Shown: positions 22,670 to 34,842, counted from the first letter of the stretch. The stretch is 64,000 nucleotides of DNA from Erythroxylum novogranatense (GCA_029891385.1 CM057234.1:18958350-19022349); one strand, 5' to 3'. Notes: generated by a model not told the origin, from the sequence alone. Made by a program: numbers and translations.

Positions 22670-23921
22670 ACTCATTTTTCGTACATTAATTCGTAACACT
22701 CATAAATGTTCTCCTTTTTATCACCTAAATCACTTTCATCACTATCATAGTCTGAGATCGAGCCTTGAGCTGATTGGTTTGCGTTTATCTCAAAATTTTC
22801 CTATTTACTCCTTTTTTCGTCTTCAGTTACTTCCTTATTAGTTGCTATTAAGCAAGTAATAGGGCTTTTGTTGTACAAAATAACTAACGTAGCACTATTA
22901 ACAACATTTTCTTCATTTCCATATTGACATATGGATTTGTTATCACTCTAAGTGCTCATATAGGAATTTTCTTTTCTCTTCAAAATGTTAGCATACTTCG
23001 CTTGAACATGTACGAAGCCTTGACACTCATGGTATTGAATTCTCTTTACCTTTCTTTCTCCCTTTTGAGTTTTGGCTTATTGTTTGAAGTTGTTGTTCGA
23101 TGAGTCCCTGCCGTTTTGCCTAAACTCGAGTCTGTCCTTTTTCACTCTCTTCAACCACTTACTAAACTCTCGTGTTAATAGCTCCATATCCTCATTCTCG
23201 TCGGATTAATCTTCTACATCATTCATACCTTTTCTAGCTTCAACTTGTAATGCCAATCCTTTGCTTCTTTCTTGTTTATCCTTTAAAAGATTCATTTCAA
23301 AATTTGTAAGAATTTCAATTATCTTCTCCAATGACAGATCATTAATGTCACGGGACTCCTTTATTGTTGCAATTTTGGAATAAATCTCAGAGGTAATGAT
23401 CTCAACGCCTTTTTGACTAGTTTCAGATTGGAATATTTCTTCCAGAGCTAATGTGTCTGATTCATTATATCTCGCAATCTTTCATGAAATTCTCTAATAG
23501 TCTCATTTTCATCCATCTTCAGTTCTTCAAACTTCACAGCTAACATCTGTAGTTTCAACGCTATCACAGATTTGGACCCTTCATGAAAAGTCTGTAAAGC
23601 ATCCCATGTTTCTTTAGCTTATTCACAGGTTGATATCATTGAGAAGCATCCTTCATCAACAGCACTAAAAATCGCATGCATTGCTTGTGAGTTTCCAAAT
23701 GTACTTTCTTCTTAAACTCTTGTCCATTCAAATGAATCTTTCTGAGTTGCCTCTCTTTTATCATTAGTAATTATCAAATACATGCGCCTATGTACTACTG
23801 AATGCTAAGATTTTGTGCCCTGAGCTTGGAAAAAGACTTTCATCCGTTATTTCCATTCAGGATAGTTAGATCCATCCAACAGTGGTGGTCTGGTGATCAA
23901 TGCATGTTCTCTTATAGCCAT
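22670..23921 (-). pseudogene. Copia-B gag N-terminal part, copy 2
   Basis: The ATG is at 23921, followed by a frame reading RPPLLDGSNYPEWK and a stop in place of the next Ser/Thr. The core is homologous along its length to 8198-7466 but more decayed, with many stops. Near 23010-23050 the first zinc knuckle is visible as YHECQGFVHVQAKY; the first and last Cys are both Tyr. An acidic linker continues to 22670, where the Tekay-like element interrupts it; the reading resumes at 10901. The product was the particle-forming gag of a SIRE-like copia element. Confidence 0.8.
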
Positions 23922-23977
23922 GTTCTTGAAACTAGGATCTGTACCAACTTGTTACTAAGTTCTGAATCGGTGGCCTT

Positions 23978-23990
23978 ACTCTGATATCAA
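23978..23990 (-). other. Degenerate Copia-B primer-binding site, copy 2
   Basis: The element strand reads TTGATATCAGAGT next to the LTR. It matches the initiator-Met site except for two G-to-A changes, as expected from ageing of methylated cytosines on the other strand. Confidence 0.72.
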
Positions 23991-23991
23991 T

Positions 23992-24593
23992 TGATAAACC
24001 ATAGAGAGTAGTAGTTCCGCAAACTTTCCAATTTTATTGTGTTTGTCTCTAGCACAAAGAAAAAAAATAAAAAAAAACAAATAACACCAGAAATTTGGTA
24101 ACGCAGTTTGGTACACCTTATCTGCACCTACGGGGCCCTCACCTAGCTTAATACTTTTACCGAAGTACAATAAATTTACCCAAGACTTTACTAAGTCGAC
24201 ACCCCTCAACCCTTAAAATTATCTCTCAACCTCACTTCTCGTGAAAGAATTTTACACCTAATAATACGACTGCCTCGTTCTAACCTCAATAGAGGATTTT
24301 TTCTAAGCAACTTTTAATAGAAGACAATTAAATAAACAACTCAAGTGATCAATCAACTAAGAACAAAACAATAATACATTTGAAATAAAAGAGAAGAACA
24401 ACTTTACGAAAGGTTTAGCTCCACTGAAATAAATCTAGAAATCATCACAATAACAATAGACTGATTCACGCAGAACTCACAATAAAGTCATGGCTGCACA
24501 CATAACACGCAATCCACAATAGTAGTTGCACGCAATATACAAAGCAGTCCACTCAAGAGCCACTCCATAAAGCTAAACATCCAGCTTAAGCAA
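23992..24593 (-). mobile_element. Copia-B 5' LTR, inner part
   Basis: Starts with TG at 23992 beside the primer-binding site and is homologous to 8269-8870. It breaks off at ccagcttaagcaa, where the SIRE-like element begins. The rest of this LTR resumes at 34843. Confidence 0.85.
24589..24593. repeat. Target site duplication AGCAA of the SIRE-like element
   Basis: AGCAA at 24589-24593 is repeated at 34838-34842. The uninterrupted LTR copy at 8269-9592 has the site once (cttaagcaacacc). This confirms both element ends. Confidence 0.92.
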
Positions 24594-25660
24594 TAAAAAC
24601 GATCTAGAAGGGGGGTTGAATAGATCTTTTAGCCTTTTTCGCAAAGAGCTACAAATAATAGAGAGTTAGAACACACTAATTTAAACTATTAAAACTGAAA
24701 TGTAAAAGAGTAGGGAAGAAAGGCAAACACTATTTTTATAGAGGTTCGGTGCTAAGACCTACGTCGTCTACCTAAGCTCCCACTTAAAATTTGGAAAATC
24801 ACTTTACTGCACACTTTTTAGTTTAGTGTGAACTTTTACAACACCTCTTGATTTCCAGCTCAAGCTACCCTTGCAATTGATTTGTTTTCCGACACAAATC
24901 CTACCTCACAAGTGATTTTTTACTAATCACTCAACTCACAAAAATAACAGTGATAAAGATAAAGGAACAATGCTCAATACAGATTAGAAACAAGCTAAGA
25001 GCAATTTAGAGTAAATTGGTAACAATAGTGGTATGCTTTTTCTTTTTCGGACTATGCTACTTGATCCCTTGATGTACCTCTATTTATTTACAGACTAGAG
25101 ATGAATATAGACGTTGCAAATCTTCTTCTAGCCATTGCTTGATTTCATATAGATGTTGCTAAACTTTCTCCTTTTCATTTGTGATTTGTCCTGATAAAGT
25201 TTGTTCAGCTTCACCTGATAATCGACTAGTCGAGCTGTTATAGTCGACTAATACCAACGAAATTCAATGTAGGTTTCATATCCGCTCTTCGATTAGTCGA
25301 CTAGTGCCATGATAGTCAATCAGTCACCTATCTTCCTGATTTGCAGTCGACTTGTAACACCTTAGTCGACTTGTTTCATGCCCCACTTACATATCTGAAT
25401 ATTATTAGTCGACTTGCCACAATATAGTCGACTAGTGATGACTCCAATGGATATATTTAATAAGATCTTCCCATAATCTTCATGTTTAAGTATTTCTTGT
25501 ATGTTGAAGATTATTTCCTTCTTGATTTCACAATGATTTATATCTTGCCCATTGAAGATTAATCCCAAACACCTGAAATAATTTCTTAACCAATTCTATA
25601 CACTTTATTATTATCAAAACATAAGTAGGATTTAATTTGCCAACCACAATTGGTCCAACA
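24594..25660 (-). mobile_element. 3' LTR of the SIRE-like element
   Basis: The element strand runs TGTTGGACCAATTG (25660) to the mutated end TA at 24594, where the partner LTR has CA. Six AGTCGACT palindromes lie in 25200-25440. A TATA-like aaataaatag lies on the element strand near 25081-25090. Confidence 0.92.
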
Positions 25661-26571
25661 ATCTCCCCCTTTTTGATAATGACAAAACACTTAGAAATTG
25701 TTTAAGAAATGAAAATAAAGAAACATTGATCAAGGTTTTTATGCCTTGTCTTTTTGTTAGATTGGCTCCCCCTTAATCATATAAATCATTGAATTCAATA
25801 ACCTTGCAAACAACAAAGTCATAAAATTTATATAATCCATAATTCAAATCAAGATAGATAAAAAAAATTATTATTAAGTCAAAACAACAATTTCAACACA
25901 CATTACTCCCCCTTTTTGTCATAATCAAAATCATTAATACAAACCAACATTAAGAAACCACAATCACATTAAGAAAGGAACAAACTATCAACACACATGT
26001 CCATAGTCTCAAATAACCATCCAATACAAGATGAAAATCATAAACAATATGAAGAAAACACTTATGAAATGTCAGTCTTGGCTGGATACAAAAACAATCA
26101 TGGTAGAGAAACATCATCATGAAGAAATCTCAAAGGTAGAAGAGAATGTGTTTTCGGAGATTTGAGGAAAAAATGAGTTTTTAAAGAAGACCAGATGACT
26201 TATAGTCGACTGGTAGAATGTTAGTCGACTAATAACAATAAAATTAAGAGTGGGGATTGTCTAGCATAAAACTAGTCGACTGGTCGCGTATAATTAGTCG
26301 ATTGGTTTTGTAAAATAGGTGTATTAGTCGACTAGTCGAAGACTAGTAATTGACTATAACTGTAATATTTGCAACAGGCAACTAACTAACTCGAGTAATT
26401 CCTCAACTTTAGTCGACTTAAACTCCAATTAGTCGACTAGAATGATGATAAACTCCAAATAACTCACATTTTAGCCTAAGTGTAGATCATGATGATGTAT
26501 CCTCATATGGAATTGCATATTTGCCTAATATTTGACCATTTTGTTGTGCTAATGTATGCATAAAAATTCAA
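25661..26571 (-). other. SIRE 3' non-coding region with purine tract and AGTCGACT motifs
   Basis: The element strand has the purine tract caaaaagggggagat (25661-25675) touching the LTR. Between it and the end of pol lie about 900 bp with no open frame of note. Six AGTCGACT palindromes and one variant occur at 26190-26440, the same motif as in the LTRs. Some SIRE relatives carry an envelope-like frame here; I see none. Confidence 0.7.
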
Positions 26572-28269
26572 TCAACCAATAGAATTCAAATCACACATAC
26601 CAAGCCTCAATTTTATGTTCACAAACACTTCATCTTTAAGAGGTTTGGTAAAAATATCAGCTAATTGATCATTAGTAGAAACATGTTTCAAACAAATGTC
26701 ACCTTTCAAACAATGATCACGAATGAAATGATGTCTAATTTCTATATGCTTTGTTCTACTATGCAAAATTGGATTTTTACTCAAGCAAATTGCACTGGTA
26801 TTATCACAATAAATGGGAATATTTTTAACCATAATCAAGCAATTGATGTTTGATCCAAAGAACTTGGGCACATGCACTTCCAGCTGCTACATATTCAGAT
26901 TCAGCAGTGGAAATGGCTACGTTAACTTGCTTTTTACTAGCCCAAGAGATCAAGATGATCCTAAGAAATGACATAATCCACTAGTGCTTTTTCTATCTAC
27001 CCTACAGCCACCATGGTCAGCATCACTATAAGCATACAAATCAAAAGATTCACAACTGGGATACCATAAATCATGATCAACAATTTTACTCAGATATTTA
27101 AAAATTCTTTTGCAAGCACTCAAATGAGAAATTTTGGGACAAGATTGAAATCTAGCACAAAGACATGTAGCAAACATAATATCTGGTCTAGAAGTAGTTA
27201 AATATAAAAGAGAGCCTATCATACCTCTATAAAGTTTTTGATCAACGTCTTCTTCATGTTCAGATTTTTCCAAGATCAAATTTGTTGCCATTGGTGTTGC
27301 TGCTACTTTGCATCCTTTCATTTTGAACTTCTTAAGAAGCTCTTTGATATATTTTGATTGGTGAATGAAGATGCCATTTTTGTCTTGCTTGATTTGCAAC
27401 CCAAGAAAGAATTTGAGTTCTCCCATCATGCTCATTTCAAATTCACTTTACATGAGCTCACTGAATTCTTTGCACAAAAATTCATTAGTAGCACCAAAAA
27501 CAATATCATCAATATATATTTGACAAATTAGCATATCTTGATCAACATGTTTAATAAACAAAGTATTATCAATCTTACCACGAATATAACCATTTTGAGT
27601 TAGAAAAGTACTTAACCTTTCATATCATGCTCTAGGTGCTTGCTTTACCCATAAAGTGCTTTTTTGAGCTTATAGACATAATCTGGATGTTCATGATCTT
27701 CAAAACTCGGTGGTTGTTTGACATAAACCTCCTCTTGGATGTAGCCATTTAGAAACGCACTTTTGACATCCATTTGATTTAATTTGATCCTTTTATGTGA
27801 TGCAAAAGCACATAATAGTCTGATTGCCTCCAATTGAGCCACAGGAGCATATGTCTCATTATAATCAAGGCCTTCTTTATGATAAAATCCTTGAGCTACT
27901 AACCTTGATTTATTCTTGATTGCTTCACCATTGTCATCATACTTTATCCTATTTACCCACTTGACTCCAATAATAGTTTTGTCCTTTGGTGGAGCTACCA
28001 AATCCCATACATTATTCCTCTTGAATTGACTAAGCTCTTCTTGCATAGCCAGCAACTAATTCTCATCTTTAAGAGCCTCTTTTATGTTCTTGGGTTCCAC
28101 TAGAGAGATGAAAGCTGAATTGCTCATGTGCTCATAAACATTTCTCCTAGTTCTTAAACCATCATTCAAGCTACCAATTACTTACTCCATAGGATGATTC
28201 TTCGCTTTTGCCCATGTTTTAATGTTGGGTACATGGTCTTCTTCATCGAACTTCATTTCTTCAATCTTG
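26572..28269 (-). pseudogene. SIRE-like reverse transcriptase and RNase H
   Basis: From 28269 leftward the frame carries the pre-RT linker, then the copia RT blocks WDLVAPPKDKTIIGVKWV, NKSRLVAQGF, YNETYAPVAQLEAIRLL and QMDVKSAFLNGYIQEEVYV (catalytic Asp). The YIDDIVFG active-site box lies near 27510, followed by FFLGLQIKQ, SRPDIMFATCLCARFQ and ADHGGCRVDRKSTSG. RNase H ends with IYCDNTSAI, SRTKHIEIRHHFIRD and LADIFTKPLKD. Damage includes stops at 28182 and near 28058, a one-base loss in the KALYG block near 27645, a Trp-to-stop near 27625, and shifts near 27440, 26940 and 26875. Together they would copy element RNA into DNA. Confidence 0.9.
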
Positions 28270-28274
28270 GATTC
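28270..28274. repeat. Target site duplication of the solo LTR
   Basis: Plus-strand GATTC here (GAATC on the element strand) is repeated at 30719-30723. Removing the insert and one copy restores a continuous copia reading frame at this point, which confirms the boundaries. Confidence 0.9.
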
Positions 28275-29646
28275 CGTTGGACCCGTTTCTGGAGCCCAAC
28301 ATCGGACATGAAAGTGCGGTGCTTGGTGCGTGAGGGGAGGCCTTGGAGTTGAAACATAAAAATCAAAAGAAGAAAGAAATCCCTCGGAAGCCTGAGGGTC
28401 GTCGCATGGCGTGTGATGTCTCGCCATGCGAGCCCTCTTCTTCTAACGCCATGACAACAATGAAGCCCTTGCATGGCGAGTGAAAGGGTTCTTGTTGCGG
28501 CGAGCGAAGCAGCTCTCGCCGCAGTGAACCCTTCATGCAGCTTCTCCGCGGCGAGCAGGCTGCCTCGTCGCTGCGACCGCCTCCTTCGGCCCATAGTGAA
28601 CAAACCTGAAATTTTCTCTCATTTTATTAAAAACAACCCATCCCAAAACTCAACAAGATACAACCAAGAAACTACTAAATGATTCAATGCAAAAGATCAA
28701 CAACATATCTCATTAATATCCAAAAGATGAGTTTTACAAAGCTTTAATAACATTTCAAACCAAATTACAACTTTTGAGTTCAATAGTCAAAAATACAAAA
28801 TACCCTTGAACTAATAAAACTTGAAATGTAACTAAAGCCTTGACTTCTAAAAGTACATCTTGAAAATACACAATCATAATAAATCGGAGTGATGCCATAA
28901 CCCTTGACTTACGCGGTCTCTTGCTCGTCACTTGAATGGGGAGGGTAAAGTGGATGAGCTATAAAGCTCGTGGGAACACATTTATAATACAGAAATAAGC
29001 TAAACTATTTAAAAGATAGCTCATTGTCGTGGTACACTTTGAAATCATAGTAATTGAGCATGTGAGAGTCATCAACTCGAAATGCTTGGTTTATAACAAT
29101 TCATGAGTAGAATTTAAAATATGAATGCATGAAACATGATAACAAATCATAAACACATAAGCATAGCATAATGGTTTGGGTTAGTCCGGGTTCATGACGC
29201 ACTACACATTCCCATCAAATGGTCCTGTGTAGTCGTAGTTTCTTGAGGGAGTCCTTGTGGGGAGCTCCGTGCCACTTGCAGGCAGGCGGGCGAAGCCTTT
29301 TCATGAGTCAACGTGCACGTGATGGTTCTTGAGGGACATACCACAAACCCACATAACATGCATGATTCAAAGTCTTGTAAACTTGTTTGCCAAACTGGCA
29401 CTTGTTTAGAAACTTGCCTTTCATATTTTTTAGAAATCATGATTTCATGTGCATGTATTCTTGAAAGGAGAAAACCCTTTTTGAAGCCTTTTTAAAAATC
29501 ATGAATGCAAATCATGTAGCAACATATAATCATTTCACAATAGCAATTGAAGCAAACACTGATGATGCAATTTTAAATCATTCAATATTTCTAGATTTGA
29601 ACAAAACAATGAGTGACTTATTTACTCTATTATAAATATGAACTCA

Positions 29647-30333
29647 CCTTGAATTCCTTGATTATACTTGCTTAGGAATGCCTTTCCTCTTGATCCTTTT
29701 GCTCCTCTTGCCTCACTTGATTTCCTTCAACAATAACTAAAATCCCATTCAATTTGGTGTAGAAATCGGAAAGTCATACTTTAACAATTCGAACCATAAC
29801 TAAAGCTGAAACAAAAATTCTATGCTTAACTTCTATCCAAAATTTCACATTCTTATAGACTAATTCAGAACTTCATTTCTTCACAAAACTTGTATCCCTA
29901 TGTCCCTAGTTTACAACGCATCAAAAATTACATCATTTGAACATCTACATCAAAAGTTATGCCCAAAATACCAAAGTATGTCGGCGCAGAAAAATGGCTG
30001 CTCGCCGCGGCGAGAAACCTGGAGCACGCCGCGGTGAGGGCATGGGCGTGCTGCGACGAACAAGCCCAGAAATCTCCCGAAACTCATTTTTCTCACTTTC
30101 TTCAACCCTAATCCTCCCATCCTTCAGTTATAACACATCTAAACCCTAAATCATGTCTTAAACTTCATTTCTAATCTCATTCTAACCCAAAATCATTAAC
30201 AAACACAACATGATCATCAACCCTAAGAGATTTAACCATTTTTCCATATACTTCTAACAATAGGTTCTAGCTCATGCCAAGCTAATCTAGGGTTTAATCC
30301 ATCTCAAACAAGAATAAAAGAGATTGAACTTAC
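29647..30333 (-). other. Putative splice donors in the solo LTR
   Basis: On the element strand CTG/GTAAGTTC falls at 30333 and AAG/GTGAGTTC at 29647. Both match the positions and sequence of the gypsy-1 donors (3701 and 3480). A purine-rich segment before the second donor is conserved between the two LTRs. Whether it is an exon is inference. Confidence 0.33.
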
Positions 30334-30448
30334 CAGATGAAGCTTCAATTCCTTCCAACCTCAAGAATTGCAAAACCCTATTTTCTCTTCTTCTTCCTCT
30401 CTTCCACGACACTCTCTTCTTCTTTTCTCACTTTCCTTCTTTCTTTTT

Positions 30449-30455
30449 CTTTATA
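30449..30455 (-). promoter_or_regulatory. TATA box of the solo LTR
   Basis: TATAAAG on the element strand (context gagttataaagaaa), about 265 bp into the LTR and 120 bp before the first splice-donor-like site. The gypsy-1 TATA box is in nearly the same place. Confidence 0.45.
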
Positions 30456-30723
30456 ACTCTTTTAACACTTAAGTCTAAATGGATGTGCAAGGACCATATA
30501 GCCCCTCCATGCAAAGCTTTAGCCTCCTAACTTAAGTAATCTTCCAATAATGCCCTCATAAATTTTTACTCTTTCATTACCACTTATTCTATACTAATCT
30601 CAAATTAATCTTAATTTTCCACTAACACTTCCAATAAAATCAAACTATGCAATAAATCATACAATCAACAATCAATTCATACTTAATAATATCAATAAAG
30701 AAAATTTGGGGCCCAACAGATTC

Positions 30724-31653
30724 AATTTCTTCAACTCCATTTCCTAAATTTCCTGCATCATCATTAAAGAAAACTTTTCTCGAGGGTGAAATCATATCAT
30801 CGAATTTAACATGAATACTCTCTTCAACACACTTAGTTCTATTATTATAGACTCTAAATGCCTTACTAGTTAGTGAATAATCAAGAAACACACCAACATC
30901 ATATTTTGAATCAAATTTCCCTAAGTTGTTCTTACCATTATTATGAATAAAAAATTTGCAACCAAAAGGATGAAAATATGAAATGTTGGGTTTCTTACCT
31001 TTCCCTAACACGTATGGTGTCTTGTTTTTGTCTCTTCTAAGATGCACTCTATTGATGACATAGCACGCGGTGTTGATTGTTTCCACCCAATTGGATTTAG
31101 GAAGATTGTATTCATTCAACATTGTTTTACTCATTTCTTCAAGTGAGCGATTCTTCCTTTCTACTACACCGTTTTGTTGTGGTTTTCTTGGTGTTGAGAA
31201 ATTATGCTCCATTCTATATTTGTCACAAAGCCTTTCAAATGGTTCACACTCAAACTCACCTCCATGATCGGTTCTAATTGCAACAATTATCAAATTCTTT
31301 TCATTTTGAACCAACCTACACCACTTAGAGAACTCGTTAAAAGCATCACTTTTATTTGTAAGAAATCTCACCCAAGTAAATCTAGAAAAATCATCCACAA
31401 TAACAAGAACATATAATTTACCACTAAGACTAGCATGCCTAGATGGTCCAATCAAATCCATATGAACAAGTTCAAGAATTTTGGATGTACAAATTTCTTT
31501 CTTTGGTTTAAAAGATTCTCTAGTATGTTTGCCTTTCAAACAAGATTCATACAAGTGATCTTTAATAAATTTTATTTTGGGCAACCCTCTCACAATATCA
31601 TTTTTAGAAAGCTTAGAAATTAAAGGCAATGGTGCATGTCCTAATTTTCTATG
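30724..31653 (-). pseudogene. SIRE-like integrase
   Basis: The frame continues after an in-frame TGA at 31654. It has the zinc finger HRKLGHA...LYESCLKGKH, in which the first Cys is Tyr. The catalytic core follows: VHMDLIGPSRH (Asp), VIVDDFSRFTWVRFL, IRTDHGGEFE (Asp) and FSTPRKPQQNGVVERKNRSL (Glu in VERK). Then come YFHPFGCKFFIHNNGKNNLG and the C-terminal part ending in VEEIES. The three catalytic acids are intact; the Tyr in the finger and the TGA make it defective. The solo LTR begins at its C-terminal side and cuts it from RT. Confidence 0.92.
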
Positions 31654-32058
31654 TCATAAAAATGCATTTTCTTCTAATGTCACCAAACACTTTTCATTAA
31701 AAGAACTATCATCATGTAAGTCAACAATATAAGTATTACCATGTCTCAAACCAATGAAAGCCACATTTTCATCCTTCGTAACCATGCAATGAGATGATTC
31801 AAATGTCACATTAAAGTTCATATCACATAATCGAGAAACACTTAACAAGTTATGTTTCAATCCATCAACAAGCAAAACATTGTCAATGGTAGGCAAAGGT
31901 TCCTTACCCACTTTACCAACACCAATGACTTTACCTTTGTTTTTGTCTCCAAATGTGACATATCCTTGATTCTTTGGTCTAATTTCTGCAAATAGGTTCT
32001 TGTCTCCACTCATGTGCCTTGAACATCCACTATCAATGTACCATATGCTTGGTAGTTT
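31654..32058 (-). pseudogene. SIRE-like aspartic protease region
   Basis: The minus strand reads WYIDSGCSRHMSGDKNLF (Asp-Ser-Gly active site, about 32005-32040). It continues with GYVTFGDKNKGKVIGVG, NVLLVDGLKHNLLSVSRLCD and SSFNEKCLVTLEENAFL, the classic Ty1/copia protease to pre-integrase order. A TGA at 31654 replaces the expected Trp before the His-Arg-Lys-Leu-Gly-His finger. A one-base shift joins it to gag near 32060-32070. It would process the gag-pol polyprotein. Confidence 0.88.
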
Positions 32059-32059
32059 T

Positions 32060-33741
32060 TCATTCCTTGCTTGTACCTACAATAGAAACATTCTTTCTCT
32101 TTATAGGTACCCAAGCCATTTTGGGTCTATTTTGGTTAGCCATATAAACCACATTAGGAGGTGTTATGCCTTTAACCACCCAGATTTTCTTAACATTAAT
32201 ACATTTCATAATACTCTTACACGCAATTTCTATATGACCATCTTTCAAACTCTTAATACATTTAGCAACTTTTCCATCTTTAGTGAATTTAGAAATCAAA
32301 GAACAATCTCTATCAAAAGGATCATATCCTAAACCATGTCTGGAAATTGAATATCTTTGTAAAGATAACATCCTTTCAAACTTTTCATTTCCACCAGCAA
32401 ATTTTCCAACCATATAAGAAAACTCCTTTCTAATTCCATCAAGTTCACAAGTAAGATTTTCTTTTTCAACAAGGCATGCAGAATGGTTTTCCTTAGTGCA
32501 AACTAAATCATCAATAGTTTCATGCAAAACACTATTTTCAACAACTAGTTCTCTTATTTTTTTTTCAATTTCTTGTTGATCTCAATAGCTTCTTCAAAAT
32601 CAATTTGTAAAGCATTAAAGGAATCTCTAAGATCTTGATCAATTACCCCATCTTCATCATCACTTATTAAGGAGTTATTTGCCATGAGAGCTAAGTTGTT
32701 TTCATCATTGCTTTGATATGCTTCCTCATCATCACTCCAAGTGGCTACTAAGCTTGCTTTCTTTTTTCCTTTATCAAACTTGTCATTTTTTTGGATATTT
32801 GAAGTGAAGGATGAGCTTTTGCATTCTCTAGCATGATGTCCTCTTTTTTCACATTTCCAACATTCTTCATTACTCTTGGACCTTCTTTCCATGGTGTACT
32901 TCTTTCTTTCTTCATTTCTTCTACCACATAATTCTTTCTTCCTATTCTTGAGTAATCCTTTAAACTTTCTCAAGTTTCTGGCATACATCGCTATTTCTTT
33001 ATCTTCTTCTTCTTTATCTATTTCTTCGTCACTTTCATCAAGAGAGGAAACATTAGCTTTTAAAGCAATTGACTTTTGTGACTTACCTCTTCCTCCTCTT
33101 GATTTGAGAATGATCTCATAGTTTATGAGTGATCCCACCAAGGCATTAAATTCCAAATGATTGAGATCCTTAGACTCCATAATAGCGGTGACTTGTGAAT
33201 CCCATTCTTTCGTTAGTGAACGAAGAATCTTTTTCACCTTCTCGCTATCCGTCATGTGCTTTCCAAGGTTGCCTAATCCATTGATTATTTCTGTAAAATG
33301 ATCAAGCATAGTGAAAATAGACTCACCTTCTTTCATGACAAACATTTCATAGTCATAGAGAATCATGTTGATCTTTGTCTCTCGAACTTGATTGGTTCCT
33401 TCATGAGTGATGCGAAGTCTTTCCCACATTTCTTTCGCACTAGTACACGAGTTCACTCAATTTCTCTCCTCAACGGTGAGAGCACAGTATATCAACTTCA
33501 TTGCTTTTGCGTTGATGTAGGCTTGCTTCCAATCATTGTCATCATACTCCAGCTCCATCTTTACTTCGCCATTTTCTTTCAATGGAACATGTGGACCGAA
33601 GATGATAATTTTCCAGTACTCCACTCCCTCGCTTATGATATGATACTTCATAGGATTTTTCCAAGAAGAGTAGTTAGCACCATTAAACAAAGGAGGGCAA
33701 TTATTCGTGTTACCTTCTTCCGCTAGGTTATTGTGTGCCAT
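32060..33741 (-). pseudogene. SIRE-like gag
   Basis: The likely start is the ATG at 33741 (MAHNNLAEEGN), 25 bases after the primer-binding site. The frame also reads upstream through a TTG at 33768. It has the DUF4219/UBN2 order: CPPLFNGANYSSWK, CTSAKEMWERLRITHEGTNQ, FTEIINGLGNLGK, then acidic linkers and the CCHC knuckle CWKCEKRGHHARECKS (about 32825-32870). A TGA at 33457 interrupts the N-terminal third. At about 32555-32563 a run of nine A's is one short, stopping the frame; the sequence carries on in the next frame from 32527 to 32060. A second shift precedes the protease. Confidence 0.9.
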
Positions 33742-33755
33742 CCCTGGATTCTTCT

Positions 33756-33767
33756 GCTCTGATACCA
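33756..33767 (-). other. SIRE-like primer-binding site
   Basis: TGGTATCAGAGC on the element strand, two bases after the LTR end (CA at 33770). It is complementary to initiator tRNA-Met. Confidence 0.92.
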
Positions 33768-33769
33768 AT

Positions 33770-34837
33770 TGAAAACGATCTATAAGGGGGGTTGAATAGA
33801 TCTTTTAACCTTTTTCGCTAAGAGATACAAATAACAGAGAATTAGAACACATTAATTTAAAATATTAAAACTAAAATGTAAAAGAGTAGGAAAGAAAGGC
33901 AAACACTATTTTTATAGAGGTTCGGTGCTAAGACCTACATCCTCTACCTAAGCTCCCACTTAGGATTTGGCAAATCACTTTACTACACACTTTTTAGTTT
34001 AGTGTGAACTTTTACAACACCTCTTGATTTATGGCTCAAGCTACCCTTACAATTGATTTATTTTCCGGCACAAATCCTACCTCACAAGTGATTTTTCACC
34101 AATCACTCAACTCACAAAAATAACAATGATAAAGATAAAGGAACAATGCTCAATACAAATTAGAAACAAGCTAAGAGCAATTTAGAGTAAATTGGTAACA
34201 ATAGTGGTATGTTTTTTCTTTTTCGGACTATGCTACTTGATCCCTTAATGGACCTCTATTTATTTGCAGACTAGAGATGAATATAGACGTTGTAAATCTT
34301 CTTCTAGCCATTTCTTGATTTCTTATAGATGTTGCTAAACTTTCTCCTTTCCATTTGTGATTTATCCGGATAAAGTTTGTTCAGCTTCACCTGATAGTCG
34401 ACTAGTCGAGCTGTTATAGTCGACTAGTACCAACGAAATTCAATGTAGGTTTCATCTCCGCTCTTCGATTAGTCGACTAGTGCCATGATAGTCAACCAGT
34501 TCACCTATCTTCCTGATTTGCAGTCGACTTGTAACACCTTAGTCGACTTGTTTCATGCCCCACTTACATATCTGAATATTATTAGTCGACTTGCCACAAT
34601 GTAGTCGACTAGTGATGACTCCAACAAATATATTTAATAAGATCTTCCCATAATCTTCATGTTTGAGTATTTCTTGTACGTTGAAGATGATTTCCTTCTT
34701 GATTTCACAATGATTTATATCTTGCCCATTGAAGATTAATCCCAAACACCTGAAATAATTTCTTAACCAATTCTATACACTTTAACATTATCAAAACATA
34801 ATTAGGATTTAATTTGTCAACCACCATTGGTCCAACA
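33770..34837 (-). mobile_element. 5' LTR of the SIRE-like element
   Basis: 1068 bp, from TGTTGGACCAATGG (34837) to TTTTCA (33770) on the element strand. Seven AGTCGACT palindromes lie at 34390-34620. A TATA-like aaataaatag lies near 34252-34262, so transcription would run leftward into gag. Confidence 0.92.
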
Positions 34838-34842
34838 AGCAA

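Larger units (their letters stand above)
28275..30718 (-). mobile_element. Solo LTR of a Tekay/Del-like gypsy element
   Basis: 2444 bp. The element strand starts TGTTGGGCCCCAAATTTTC at 30718 and ends GGTCCAACG at 28275, with CG in place of the normal CA. A 5-bp target duplication flanks it and there is no internal region, the mark of LTR-LTR recombination. It is homologous to the gypsy-1 LTR: the start, the blocks near 28700-28930 and 29640-29720, and the splice-donor pair. It carries GC-rich patches with gcgag/ctcgc motifs at 28385-28600 and 29985-30060. It interrupts copia pol between integrase and RT. Confidence 0.9.
24594..34837 (-). mobile_element. SIRE-like Ty1/copia element, defective, with a nested solo LTR
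   Basis: LTRs of 1067 bp (24594-25660) and 1068 bp (33770-34837) flank gag, protease, integrase, RT and RNase H on the minus strand. A 5-bp TSD, an initiator-Met primer-binding site and a purine tract complete the structure. Total length is 10,244 bp, of which 2,444 bp is an inserted gypsy solo LTR. The LTRs differ by roughly 5-8% in the parts I aligned by eye (11 differences in the first 135 bp), so this insertion is much older than the Tekay-like one. The integrase wording (FGCKFFIHNN, FDSKYDVGVFLDYS) fits the SIRE/Maximus lineage. Confidence 0.92.

Noticed and set aside
33756..33767. tRNA gene suggested by tRNA-Met-like strings
   Set aside because: Only the 12 bases complementary to the tRNA 3' end are present, next to LTRs. 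These are primer-binding sites, not tRNA genes.
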